Positions 63,440 to 64,000 of a stretch of 64,000 nucleotides of DNA are shown here, one piece after another (positions within the stretch are counted from its first letter, which is position 1; every line of letters starts with the position of its first letter). A program made the translations under genes and the position numbers. Source of the DNA: Dryobates pubescens (lineage: Eukaryota > Chordata > Aves > Piciformes > Picidae). The DNA lies in assembly GCF_014839835.1 (NCBI RefSeq), contig NC_071627.1, positions 18,036,001 through 18,100,000 of the forward strand, in the 5' to 3' direction. Under the pieces are notes generated by a model, which had not been told where the DNA came from, searched no databases, and worked only from the letters and a program-made list of their open reading frames with translations.

Positions 63440-64000
63440 CCACCCAAGGCGCTTGGCAGAGCAGGCAGGCAGGCTGGTGCTCCGGCAGCCGGCCGAGCAG
63501 ATGCCACCTGGGAGCGAGCCCATCTCCGCACACGGAGCTGAGACTCCGGCGGGGAAGGAATCCCAGCGATCCCCTGCGTGCCAGGGCCATGCTGACAGCT
63601 GTCAGCTGTCCAAGCATCCGGGCGGGCAGACCAGCCCCGGCCTCCCAGCCACCCCTCACCTGAAAGGAGCCACCGAGGCCCTTGAGAAGCCCCACAGGAC
63701 TTTCGTCCTGCTGCAGCCAGGCCGGGAACAGGGTCGACTCCGGGTATCCTGGGCCTTTGCCACCCCTCTCACAAGGGCCAGCGGGGCTCTCAGCTGGGAG
63801 GCGCTGCAGGCTGTAAGGCCGGGGGCCAGCGTGCCCCCGCTCTCCCCGGGCCGGTGAGGGCTATATAAGGCGTGTAAGACGACACCAGCCCGCTCCCCGC
63901 TCGGGAGGGCCGGAGGAGGGCTGCGTGTCAGGCATTCCCAGCAGCCGCCAAAGCCTCAGCTAGGCGCCGGGACCGGAGCGGGCAGGCAGCCCCTCATGGG
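63440..64000 (-). promoter_or_regulatory. Candidate PDLIM7 promoter and leader exon
   Basis: A CpG-rich stretch lies upstream of PDLIM7. CTATATAAGG (63861-63870) reads as a TATA box on the plus strand and is one base off a CArg box (CC(A/T)6GG), the SRF site common in cytoskeletal genes. A donor CAG|GTGAGG on the minus strand at 63660 could end a leader exon that splices to the acceptor at 62996 (CCTGCAG|AGATG). The gene this TATA serves is not certain. Confidence 0.45.

Overview
This is an avian genomic window. The evidence is four CR1 LINE fragments, compact GC-rich introns, CpG-island promoters, and a gene order matching the block around human 5q35.3 (SLC34A1 - GRK6 - PRR7 - DBN1 - PDLIM7). 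It is vertebrate nuclear DNA, so nearly all long open frames are chance frames and the real genes are split into exons. I rebuilt the exons by hand from protein homology I remember, GT/AG sites and phase agreement. No database was searched.

Layout. 1313-5915 (+): SLC34A1 (NaPi-IIa phosphate cotransporter), 12 coding exons, 675 aa. 6799-7833 (+): an intronless alpha-2 adrenergic receptor of the ADRA2D type, in the slot where mammals carry PFN3 and F12. 11452-26618 (+): GRK6, 16 coding exons, 575 aa. 33164-33970 (+): PRR7, 2 coding exons, 228 aa. 35046-45541 (-): DBN1 (drebrin), 14 constitutive coding exons plus the adult (drebrin A) exon. 48877-62984 (-): PDLIM7 (Enigma), PDZ plus three LIM domains. 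PRR7 and DBN1 meet tail to tail. GRK6, PRR7, DBN1 and PDLIM7 have CpG-rich 5' ends.

Most unusual feature. Between the PDZ and LIM parts of PDLIM7, a two-exon cassette (about 155 bp + 37 bp, symmetric phase) is present four times in tandem (51.8-56.5 kb). Every copy has open frames and canonical splice sites. All four can be spliced in frame, giving a predicted Enigma of about 669 aa instead of about 477 aa. Copies B and D are identical over 489 bp, introns included, except for one base. Copy C is clearly diverged. A possible 39-bp in-frame micro-exon precedes copies B, C and D.

Other points: a roughly 115-nt CU-rich tract directly before the drebrin A-specific exon, which sits among tandem repeats; a GC-AG intron in DBN1; a Lys-to-Glu change at the mammalian PTH-endocytosis motif of SLC34A1; a 14-copy GGGAT array against an SLC34A1 3' splice site; and RFX-type palindromes near PRR7 and in DBN1 intron 1.

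The neighbours form no operon-like unit. There is some thematic overlap: receptor and receptor kinase (ADRA2D, GRK6), and postsynaptic or actin proteins (PRR7, DBN1, PDLIM7). The order is inherited vertebrate synteny.
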